Assembly: GCA_947371645.1 (NCBI GenBank) | Contig: CANBQJ010000231.1 | Coordinates: 1 to 5,833 of the forward strand | Length of the DNA: 5,833 bases | Reading direction: 5' to 3' | Origin: Burkholderiales bacterium | GTDB taxonomy: Bacteria; Pseudomonadota; Gammaproteobacteria; Burkholderiales; Burkholderiaceae | Part shown: positions 1 to 5,833 of the stretch, piece by piece | How the letters are laid out: every line of letters begins with the position of its first letter | Numbering within the stretch: position 1 is the stretch's first letter | Translations under genes and position numbers: made by a program | The notes under the pieces: generated by a model | Told to the model about the DNA's origin: nothing | What the model saw: only the letters and a program-made list of their open reading frames with translations | Databases searched by the model: none

Positions 1-483
1 GGCATCGGCGGCGACATGCGTCTGATCGACCAATGGGGCAAGCCCTTTGCACTGAGCGCCCAGGCGCCGCAAGCCAGCCTGGTCTTCTTCGGTTTCACCC
101 GCTGCACGCAAGTCTGCCCGCCTGCACTGGGCCTGATGCAGGCGCTCAACGCCCACATGCAGGCTCGGCGCCCTCCCCGCATGATCTTCGTGACGCTGGA
201 CCCTTTGAGCGACTCGCCCACCGCCTTGCAACAGTACCTCGGTCACGTTGATGCCCACATCATCGGACTGACCGGCTCTCCTGCTCAGGTCGAGGAGGTG
301 GCGCGACGCTACGGCGTCGGCACGTCCACACGCCAGGGCGTGCTGGAACACAGCGCCAGGCTCTACCTGCTGGGCCCCGACCACCAGGTGGCTCGTGTCT
401 ACAAGCTCAACGTACCCATTGCACAACTGGCCCGAGACATCCTGGCCGTGCAATCGCCCATCGTGTCGTCACGCCAGTTCTGA
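1..483 (+). CDS. SCO1/SenC/PrrC family copper chaperone, 5'-truncated by window edge
   Basis: Thioredoxin-fold SCO protein. The family sits in the periplasm, usually membrane-anchored, and delivers copper to the CuA site of cytochrome c oxidase or acts as a thiol reductase. Counting from the Met codon at position 16, the copper motif CTQVCPP has Cys30 and Cys34. The distal copper ligand is His112 in LEHSARLYLLGPD. The family-conserved FVTLDP stretch follows the first motif, so all three expected metal ligands are present. Five in-frame codons precede that Met (GIGGD), and the GGDM-L-D--GK pattern is where the SCO domain normally begins. The Met is therefore probably internal, and the true start with its signal or anchor segment lies upstream of the window. 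The gene ends at TGA 481-483, overlapping the Shine-Dalgarno-like sequence of the downstream chemoreceptor gene. A peroxiredoxin-like thioredoxin protein is the alternative, but the CxxxCP plus distal His pattern favours SCO. Confidence 0.9.
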   Translation, partial: GIGGDMRLIDQWGKPFALSAQAPQASLVFFGFTRCTQVCPPALGLMQALNAHMQARRPPRMIFVTLDPLSDSPTALQQYLGHVDAHIIGLTGSPAQVEEVARRYGVGTSTRQGVLEHSARLYLLGPDHQVARVYKLNVPIAQLARDILAVQSPIVSSRQF

Positions 484-485
484 GG
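482..485 (+). promoter_or_regulatory. Shine-Dalgarno-like GAGG that sets the chemoreceptor start
   Basis: GAGG overlaps the TGA stop of the SCO gene (481-483). It lies 6 nt before ATG 492 but directly abuts ATG 486, which leaves no room for ribosome spacing. This favours ATG 492 as the start. It also suggests that ribosomes finishing the SCO gene re-initiate on the chemoreceptor gene. Confidence 0.5.
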
Positions 486-491
486 ATGTCC

Positions 492-2057
492 ATGTTCCGA
501 CTTCTTGCACATGCTTTCCAGACACGCCTGTCTCACCGGCTGGCGGCCAGCTATGCCGTGATGGGCCTGCTGATGGTGGCCCTCAGTGGCATGAGCGCCT
601 GGCAGCTGCTGCAGCAAGATGCCAGCTTCGGCCAGTTGCTGGACACCACCGTGCCAGAGCTGACCAGCCTGCAGTCGATCGGCGCAGAGGTCGATGAAGT
701 GAACATGGCCGCGCGAGACGCCATGCTGGCGGAAGACGCCGCAGCTGTCGCCAAGGCGCTGGCGCGCATCGAGTCCGGGCGCAGCGTGATCGGCGAGCAA
801 ATCGAAGCCTTGCAAGCCAACTTCCGGCGCTCCGGCACCCAGGGGCAAGAGCTCGCCGAGCAACTGGGCACACACAGCAGCGGCATCCTGGTGACGCTGG
901 TGAAGTTCGCTCGCCTGCACAAGGCCCACCGCATCGAACAGGCCAAGGCTTTGTTTGACCGCGAACTGCAAGGCAAGATGCAAGCGCTGTCAGACACCAT
1001 CAAGCGCGGTCAGGCCTTGGAGCTCAGTGCCCTGGCGCGCCAGAAGGAGGCCTCGCGGGAGCGGCTGCACATGGCCCTGGCGGTGGGTGCGGGGCTCTTG
1101 CTGGCAGTCGTTGCGGCATCGGTGGTCCTGACCTGGACGATCACCCGCAGCATCACCGAACCTGTGCGAGAAGCCGTGGAGCTGGCCAAGCGTGTGGCCC
1201 AGGGCGACCTCAGCTCGCCTGTGCGCGTCACGCGGCGAGACGAAATCGGGCAGCTGCAAGATGCCATGGCACAGATGCAAAACCGGCTCAACCAGCTCAT
1301 CCACGGCATCCTGGCCACGGTGCACCGCATCGAAGTCACCAGCGAAGACATCGCCCAGGGCAACAGCGACCTCAGCATGCGCACCGAGCGCGCTGGCGAG
1401 ACCCTGCACCGCACGACGTCGGCCATGGAGGCGCTCGCGTCCACCTTCATGCAATCGGCAGACTCGGCGCGCTGCGCCAATGAACTGGTTCACAGTGCAT
1501 CGGAAGGCGCCACCCGCAGTGGCGACGTGGTGTCGCAGGTGGTCAGCAACATGCAGGACATCTCGACGTCCTCATCCCGGATCGCCGACATCATTTCGGT
1601 CATCGACGGCATTGCCTTCCAGACCAACATCCTGGCGCTCAACGCGGCCGTCGAGGCCGCACGCGCCGGGGAGCAAGGCCGGGGCTTCGCGGTGGTGGCC
1701 AGCGAGGTGCGGGCCCTGGCCCAGCGCAGCGCCACGGCCGCGCGCGAGATCAAGACCCTGATCCAGGCCAGCGTCGAGAAGGTGCACACAGGCAGCGAGC
1801 TGGTCAGCGAAGCAGGGCTCACCATGCAGCAACTCATCGCCCAGGTTGGCAAGGTCAATCAGCTGATCAACACCATCAGCCAGATCAGCGCCGAGCAAAC
1901 CGACGGCGTGAACCAGGTCAACGCATCCGTCAACGAACTGGACGAAGCCACGCAAAGCAACGCTTCTCTCGTCCATCACACCTCGGGCGCTGCGGCCAAC
2001 CTCAAGTCCGAAACCGACAGGCTGTCTCAGGCCGTGGGCGTGTTCAAACTGTGCTGA
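492..2057 (+). CDS. Methyl-accepting chemotaxis protein (membrane chemoreceptor) with substituted methylation sites
   Basis: Transmembrane chemoreceptor that signals to CheA/CheW. Residues are numbered from ATG 492 (521 aa); ATG 486 would add two. TM1 is about 18-39. A helical periplasmic sensor of about 155 residues follows, resembling a four-helix-bundle MCP domain, with no identifiable ligand. TM2 is about 195-217. HAMP is about 216-270, with Pro224 and DEIGQL at 250-255. The cytoplasmic coiled-coil hairpin fills the rest, and its tip (IAFQTNILALNAAVEAARAG, starting at residue 374) is nearly invariant in the family. By remembered Tsr sequence, the region aligns without gaps at a constant +3 offset. 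The trimer-contact residues (Phe376, Ile380, Leu383, Asn384) and Glu388/Arg391 are kept. The five Tsr methylation positions are instead Arg300, Arg307, Ala314, His496 and Lys505. The protein ends VFKLC, with no CheR/CheB-docking NWETF-type pentapeptide. It is probably co-transcribed with the SCO gene, and no separate promoter was recognised. Confidence 0.95.
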   Translation: MFRLLAHAFQTRLSHRLAASYAVMGLLMVALSGMSAWQLLQQDASFGQLLDTTVPELTSLQSIGAEVDEVNMAARDAMLAEDAAAVAKALARIESGRSVIGEQIEALQANFRRSGTQGQELAEQLGTHSSGILVTLVKFARLHKAHRIEQAKALFDRELQGKMQALSDTIKRGQALELSALARQKEASRERLHMALAVGAGLLLAVVAASVVLTWTITRSITEPVREAVELAKRVAQGDLSSPVRVTRRDEIGQLQDAMAQMQNRLNQLIHGILATVHRIEVTSEDIAQGNSDLSMRTERAGETLHRTTSAMEALASTFMQSADSARCANELVHSASEGATRSGDVVSQVVSNMQDISTSSSRIADIISVIDGIAFQTNILALNAAVEAARAGEQGRGFAVVASEVRALAQRSATAAREIKTLIQASVEKVHTGSELVSEAGLTMQQLIAQVGKVNQLINTISQISAEQTDGVNQVNASVNELDEATQSNASLVHHTSGAAANLKSETDRLSQAVGVFKLC

Positions 2058-2066
2058 GGCCGCGCT

Positions 2067-2825
2067 TCAGAGCGTGCGCAACAGCCGTTCGGCCAGCGCG
2101 AAGTCCCCTGGCCAGGTGACCTTGAAGTTCTCGTAGGCACCGCTGACCAGCAAAGGCTGGTGGCCCAGCATCTCCACCGCGCTGGCCTCATCGGTGACCT
2201 GAGCGGCATGGGTTTCATCGGCGAGGGCACCCATCAAGGCCGGCCGCAGCAAGCCCAGGCGGAACATCTGCGGTGTCTGCGCCGCCCACTTGCCCGCACG
2301 CGACACCGTCGACGCCACGCGTGCGGCGTCACCGCTGCCCACGGCATCCTTCAAGGTGTCGGCCAGCGGCAAGGCCAGCAGGCCACCCACTTCGTCGTCC
2401 ATGCAGGCGTCGATCAGGCGATCCACCCAGGCGGGCTGCAGCAGGCAGCGCGCGGCATCGTGCACCAGCACCCAGTCGTGGGGCTGGGCGCCACGGGCAA
2501 GCAACTCGTCCAGGCCCGCGGCCACGCTGTGCGCCCGGCTGGGGCCGCCCACGCGCGCCGACCAGCCGCGCTCACCGTCAAAGCCAGGCAGGGCCGCGGC
2601 CATCAAGGCTTCAAATTGGTCGTCCTGGGGTGACAACACCACCAAGGTCGCTGCCAGGCGCGGCACCGCTTGCAGGGCCGCCAGGGTGTGTGCCACCATG
2701 GGGCGGCCCGCCACGGGGTGGTATTGCTTGGGGCCACCTGCCCCGGCGCGCTCGCCCACGCCCGCACAGGGCACCAGGGCAAAACATCGGGGCTGAAAGT
2801 CGGGTGTCGCCAAGGTGAAACTCAT
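2067..2825 (-). CDS. ispD: 2-C-methyl-D-erythritol 4-phosphate cytidylyltransferase (MEP pathway)
   Basis: Cytosolic enzyme joining CTP and 2-C-methyl-D-erythritol 4-phosphate into CDP-ME plus pyrophosphate, the third step of non-mevalonate isoprenoid synthesis. With the ATG whose first base is 2825, it is 252 aa, slightly longer than the 236 aa E. coli enzyme. The CTP-binding N-terminus PCAGVGERAGAGGPKQY carries Arg26 and Lys33, matching catalytic Arg20 and Lys27 of E. coli. Later motifs are GGPSRAHSV (93-101), VHDAAR (121-126), PLADTLK (153-159), SRAGKWAAQTPQ (175-186), TDEASAVE (211-218) and NFKVTWP (233-239), so the active site looks complete. Cys127 replaces the usual Pro after HDAAR. 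An in-frame GTG at 2843 could add six residues. ATG is preferred because the alignable domain starts soon after it and a candidate promoter would place the transcript start at about 2825. Neither start has a good Shine-Dalgarno. The gene diverges from mfd and converges on the chemoreceptor gene. ispF, a frequent downstream partner, is absent from the window. Confidence 0.95.
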   Translation of the reverse strand: MSFTLATPDFQPRCFALVPCAGVGERAGAGGPKQYHPVAGRPMVAHTLAALQAVPRLAATLVVLSPQDDQFEALMAAALPGFDGERGWSARVGGPSRAHSVAAGLDELLARGAQPHDWVLVHDAARCLLQPAWVDRLIDACMDDEVGGLLALPLADTLKDAVGSGDAARVASTVSRAGKWAAQTPQMFRLGLLRPALMGALADETHAAQVTDEASAVEMLGHQPLLVSGAYENFKVTWPGDFALAERLLRTL

Positions 2826-2831
2826 TCGCGG

Positions 2832-2859
2832 ATTGTCGCGCACCTAAAATCCGTGTCAC
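2832..2859 (-). promoter_or_regulatory. Candidate sigma-70-type promoter for ispD
   Basis: On the minus strand, GTGACA (2859-2854, five of six matches to TTGACA) and GACAAT (2837-2832, four of six to TATAAT) are separated by 16 bp. A start about seven bases past the -10 box would fall at or next to the A of ATG 2825, giving a leaderless or nearly leaderless ispD mRNA. This is a consensus match only; such matches arise by chance, and no experimental signal is visible. Confidence 0.3.
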
Positions 2860-2875
2860 TGTTGACCCTGTGTGT

Positions 2876-2903
2876 TCGCCCGGCCACCCTTGTGCCCGGG
2901 CGA
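2876..2903. repeat. Perfect 8-bp inverted repeat in the ispD-mfd intergenic region
   Basis: TCGCCCGG (2876-2883) and CCGGGCGA (2896-2903) are exact reverse complements around a 12-nt spacer. In an mfd transcript they could form a GC-rich stem-loop ending about 26 nt before ATG 2930. The right arm overlaps the 8-bp palindrome GCCCGGGC (2894-2901). No T-run follows, so it does not look like an intrinsic terminator. It may be a 5'-leader hairpin, a protein-binding operator, or chance in GC-rich DNA. Confidence 0.4.
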
Positions 2904-2929
2904 TTCGTCTTGCCCGTACCGCGCACCCC

Positions 2930-5833
2930 ATGCTGCCTGACCTGCCCCTGCCCGCCATCGCCCCCGGCAAACGCTTCCAGCTGCCCCGCCCTGCGGGCTC
3001 CAGCGACGCCCTGCTGCTGGCGCGCTTTGCCAGCGAACGCCAGGCGCGCGGCGAACTCACGGCCATCGTCACCGCCGACCCGGCAGACGCGCCCCGCCTG
3101 CTGGATGAGATCGCCTTCTTCGCGCCGCATTTGCGCGTGGCCGTCTTCCCCGATTGGGAGACCCTGCCCTACGACACCTTCTCACCCCACCAGGACCTGA
3201 TCTCCGAGCGCCTGGCCACCCTGTGGCGCCTGAAGCAAGGCGTCAAGGCAGAGACCGGCGTCGACCTGGTGCTGTTGCCAGCCACCACCGCGCTCAACCA
3301 CATCGCGCCGCCGTCCTTCCTGGCCGCCTACACCTTCCACTTCAAGCAAAAGCAAAAGCTCGACGAAGCGGCGCTCAAGGCCCAACTCACCCTGGCCGGC
3401 TACAACCACGTCAGCCAGGTGGTGTCGCCCGGTGAATACGCGGTGCGCGGCGGCCTGATCGACCTCTACCCCATGGGCTCACTCGTGCCTTACCGGGTCG
3501 ACCTGTTCGGCAACGAGATCGACTCCATCCGCACCTTCGACCCCGACACCCAGCGCAGCCTCTACCCCGTGCCCGAGGTGCGCTTGCTGCCAGGCCGCGA
3601 GTTCCCCATGGACGAGGCCTCGCGCAGCGCCTTCCGCAAGCGCTGGCGCGAGCGCATCGAAGGCGACCCGACCCGGTCGCGCGTCTACAAGGACATCGGC
3701 ACCGGCGTGGCCACGGCCGGCATCGAATACCACCTGCCGCTGTTCTTTGACGAGCCGGCCACCATCTTCGACCACCTGGGTGCGCAGGCCAGCGTGGTGC
3801 TGCACGGCGAGGTCGAAGCCAGCCTTCAGCGCTTCTGGACGGAAACCCGCGAACGCCACCGCTTCCTGCAGCACGACCCCGAGCGCCCACTGTTGCCCCC
3901 CGAGGCCATCTTCCTCAAGGTGGAAGATTTCTTCTCGCGCGTGAACCAGCACGCGGTGCTCACCATCAAGGCCAAGGCCTCGGCTGCGGCTGCGGCTGCG
4001 GCTGCGGCTGCGGCTGCGGCGGACCAGACTGCCGAAGCCGCCGATGCGGTGCCCAAGCTGCCCGCCTGGGGTCACCCCCTGCCCGACCTCGGCGTCGTGC
4101 GCGGCGGCCAGGACCCACTGCACAAGCTGGAGGACTTCCTCACCCGCAGCACCGGCCGCGTGCTGGTGGTGGCCGAAAGCCCCGGCCGGCGCGAAAGCCT
4201 CATGGAGTTGCTGCGCGACCACGGCCTGGCCCTGCCCGCCGTGGACAGCCTGCAGGCCTTCGTGGAGGGCGACCAGGCCCACGCCATCATCGTGGCGCCC
4301 CTGGCCGCCGGCTTCATCTGGCAAGACAACCGCCTGCCAACTGCCGACCCTGCATCCCGCCTGGCCTTCATCACCGAAACCGAACTCTTCGACGCCAGCC
4401 CGGCCACGCGCCGCCGCAAGAAGAACGAGCAGACCACCGATGTCGACTCGCTCATCAAGGACCTGTCCGAGCTCAACGTGGGCGACCCGGTGGTGCACAG
4501 CAACCACGGCATCGGCCGCTACCAGGGCCTGATCAACATCGACCTGGGCGACGGGCCGTCGGAGTTCCTGCACCTCGAGTACGCCGACAAGGCCTTGCTC
4601 TACGTGCCCGTGTCGCAGTTGCACCTCATCAGCCGCTACACCGGTGTGAGCGCCGAAGAAGCGCCGCTGCACCGCCTGGGCTCGCCCCAGTGGGACAAGG
4701 CCAAGCGCAAGGCCGCCGAGCAGGTGCGCGACACGGCGGCCGAGTTGCTCAATCTCTACGCCCGCCGCGCCGCCCGCGAAGGCTTTGCCTTCCGCTTCTC
4801 CGCGCAAGACTACGAAAGCTTCGCCGCCAGCTTCGGCTTCGAAGAAACGGCCGACCAGCGCGCCGCCATCCACGCCGTCATCCAGGACATGATCAGCCCC
4901 CGCCCCATGGACCGCCTGGTCTGCGGTGACGTGGGCTTCGGCAAGACCGAAGTGGCCCTGCGCGCGGCCTTCGTGGCCGTCACTGGCGGCAAGCAGGTCG
5001 CCGTGCTGGCGCCCACCACCTTGCTGGCCGAACAGCACTTCAACAACATCTCCGACCGCTTTGCGCAGTGGCCCGTGAAGGTGGCCGAGATGTCGCGCTT
5101 CCGCTCGCCCAAAGAGATCAAGGCCGCCATGCAAGGCCTCGAGGACGGCAGCATCGACATCGTCATCGGCACGCACAAACTGCTCAGCGAGACCGTCAAG
5201 TTCAAGCGCCTGGGCCTGCTGGTCATCGACGAAGAACACCGCTTTGGCGTGCGCCACAAGGAGGCCATCAAGGCCATGCGCGCCGACATCGACGTGCTCA
5301 CGCTCACCGCCACGCCCATCCCCCGCACGCTGGGCATGGCCATGGAAGGCCTGCGTGACTTGAGCGTGATCGCCACCGCCCCGCAGCGTCGCCTGGCCAT
5401 CAAGACCTTTGTGCGCAGTGAAAGCAGCAGCGTGATCCGCGAGGCCGTGCTGCGTGAATTGAAGCGCGGCGGCCAGGTCTACTTCCTGCACAACGAGGTC
5501 GAGACCATCGAGAACCGGCGCGACAAGCTCACCGAGCTCATCCCCGAGGCCCGCATCGCCATTGCCCACGGCCAGATGCCCGAGCGCGAGCTGGAGCGGG
5601 TCATGCGCGACTTCGTGGCCCAGCGCCACAACGTGCTGCTCTGCTCCACCATCATCGAGACCGGCATCGACGTGCCCAGCGCCAACACCATCGTGATGAG
5701 CCGCGCCGACAAGTTCGGCCTGGCCCAGTTGCACCAACTGCGTGGCCGCGTGGGCCGCAGCCACCACCAGGCCTATGCCTACCTGCTGGTGCCCGACATC
5801 GAGGGCCTCACCAAGCAGGCCGCCCAGCGCCTG
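2930..5833 (+). CDS. mfd: Transcription-repair coupling factor Mfd, 3'-truncated by window edge
   Basis: ATP-dependent DNA translocase that removes RNA polymerase stalled at lesions and recruits UvrA for nucleotide excision repair. The frame is open from ATG 2930 to the window end: 968 codons of an expected ~1150. The UvrB-like module (about 1-350) includes DWETLPYDTFSPHQD and SPGEYAVRGGLIDLYPMGS. A linker with Ala352-364 follows, then domain 3 (from about 395; GRVLVVAESPGRRE at 409). The RNA polymerase-interacting domain is about 512-590, with VGDPVVHSNHGIGRY. The translocase has Walker A GDVGFGKT (666-673), Walker B DEEH (767-770), TATPIPRT (793-800) and QLRGRVGRS (936-944). All visible motor motifs are intact, with no frameshift seen. 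The TRG segment and C-terminal autoinhibitory domain lie beyond the window. No Shine-Dalgarno precedes ATG 2930. The frame stays open upstream (GTG 2870), but family N-termini fit 2930. The gene is divergent from ispD. Confidence 0.97.
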   Translation, partial: MLPDLPLPAIAPGKRFQLPRPAGSSDALLLARFASERQARGELTAIVTADPADAPRLLDEIAFFAPHLRVAVFPDWETLPYDTFSPHQDLISERLATLWRLKQGVKAETGVDLVLLPATTALNHIAPPSFLAAYTFHFKQKQKLDEAALKAQLTLAGYNHVSQVVSPGEYAVRGGLIDLYPMGSLVPYRVDLFGNEIDSIRTFDPDTQRSLYPVPEVRLLPGREFPMDEASRSAFRKRWRERIEGDPTRSRVYKDIGTGVATAGIEYHLPLFFDEPATIFDHLGAQASVVLHGEVEASLQRFWTETRERHRFLQHDPERPLLPPEAIFLKVEDFFSRVNQHAVLTIKAKASAAAAAAAAAAAAADQTAEAADAVPKLPAWGHPLPDLGVVRGGQDPLHKLEDFLTRSTGRVLVVAESPGRRESLMELLRDHGLALPAVDSLQAFVEGDQAHAIIVAPLAAGFIWQDNRLPTADPASRLAFITETELFDASPATRRRKKNEQTTDVDSLIKDLSELNVGDPVVHSNHGIGRYQGLINIDLGDGPSEFLHLEYADKALLYVPVSQLHLISRYTGVSAEEAPLHRLGSPQWDKAKRKAAEQVRDTAAELLNLYARRAAREGFAFRFSAQDYESFAASFGFEETADQRAAIHAVIQDMISPRPMDRLVCGDVGFGKTEVALRAAFVAVTGGKQVAVLAPTTLLAEQHFNNISDRFAQWPVKVAEMSRFRSPKEIKAAMQGLEDGSIDIVIGTHKLLSETVKFKRLGLLVIDEEHRFGVRHKEAIKAMRADIDVLTLTATPIPRTLGMAMEGLRDLSVIATAPQRRLAIKTFVRSESSSVIREAVLRELKRGGQVYFLHNEVETIENRRDKLTELIPEARIAIAHGQMPERELERVMRDFVAQRHNVLLCSTIIETGIDVPSANTIVMSRADKFGLAQLHQLRGRVGRSHHQAYAYLLVPDIEGLTKQAAQRL
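3981..4020 (+). repeat. Hexanucleotide microsatellite (GCTGCG)6 inside mfd
   Basis: Perfect period-6 tract of 40 nt: six uninterrupted GCTGCG units at 3983-4018 plus two matching flanking bases at each end. Read in the mfd frame it encodes twelve alanines, and the next codon, GCG, makes thirteen (Ala352-364). Units are multiples of three, so copy-number change would lengthen or shorten the alanine run by two residues without breaking the frame. It sits in the linker between the UvrB-like module and domain 3. The neighbouring mfd sequence is not repetitive. Confidence 0.95.

Noticed and set aside
399..983. Minus-strand open frames opposite the SCO and chemoreceptor genes
   Set aside because: They lie opposite recognised coding sequence, have biased composition and no recognisable domain, and are shadows of GC-rich codons.
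2061..2076. Short hairpin (6-bp stem with one G-T pair, 4-nt loop) at the convergent gene ends, considered as a terminator
   Set aside because: The stem is short, no T-run follows on either strand, and it lies partly inside the ispD coding sequence. It is not convincing as an intrinsic terminator.
2160..2633. Plus-strand open frames across ispD
   Set aside because: They overlap the well-supported ispD coding sequence and have no family resemblance.
2845..2850. TAAAAT as a -10 box of a rightward mfd promoter
   Set aside because: It matches five of six consensus bases, but no -35-like hexamer lies 16-18 bp upstream. The nearby TTGACC (2862-2867) lacks a -10 box at proper spacing. An mfd promoter cannot be assigned from these.
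2870..2872. Upstream in-frame GTG as an alternative mfd start
   Set aside because: It would add about 20 residues unlike known Mfd N-termini and would place the inverted repeat inside the coding region. ATG 2930 fits the family better.
3479..5767. Very long open reading frame (762 codons) on the minus strand, opposite mfd
   Set aside because: The plus strand clearly encodes Mfd with all family motifs. The antisense frame is open because GC-rich codon usage removes stops. Its product is low-complexity, rich in Gly/Ala/His/Leu/Val, has an Arg-Ser run that is merely the microsatellite read backwards, and matches no family I know.

Overview
The window holds four protein-coding genes in GC-rich DNA with strong G/C preference at third codon positions. 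The Mfd and IspD sequences resemble those of Betaproteobacteria of the order Burkholderiales, probably Comamonadaceae-like. That placement is judged from remembered family sequences, not from a search. No RNA genes, insertion sequences, phage genes or CRISPR arrays are visible.

Layout, left to right. (1) The 3' part of a SCO1/SenC-type copper protein gene (1-483, +) enters from the left edge. (2) A complete methyl-accepting chemotaxis protein gene (492-2057, +) follows with almost no gap. Its Shine-Dalgarno-like GAGG overlaps the stop codon of the SCO gene, so the two are probably co-transcribed and translationally coupled. (3) ispD (2067-2825, -), for an enzyme of the MEP isoprenoid pathway, converges on the chemoreceptor gene with only 9 bp between stop codons. 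(4) A roughly 100-bp divergent intergenic region (2826-2929) carries a candidate ispD promoter and a perfect 8-bp inverted repeat. (5) mfd (2930 to the right edge, +), for the transcription-repair coupling factor, is open at the window end after 968 codons, with roughly the last 190 residues missing.

The genes serve unrelated jobs: copper delivery for cytochrome oxidase assembly, sensory signalling, isoprenoid precursor synthesis and transcription-coupled DNA repair. ispD and mfd are housekeeping genes in divergent orientation. The SCO/chemoreceptor pair is a separate rightward unit abutting the 3' end of ispD, where ispF often lies in relatives.

I see no clearly new multi-gene system. Two points deserve most attention. 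The chemoreceptor aligns without gaps to E. coli Tsr, keeps the signalling tip, and has a non-Glu/Gln residue at all five positions matching the Tsr methylation sites. Mfd contains a perfect hexanucleotide microsatellite, six GCTGCG units, encoding a 13-alanine run in the linker between its UvrB-like module and domain 3.
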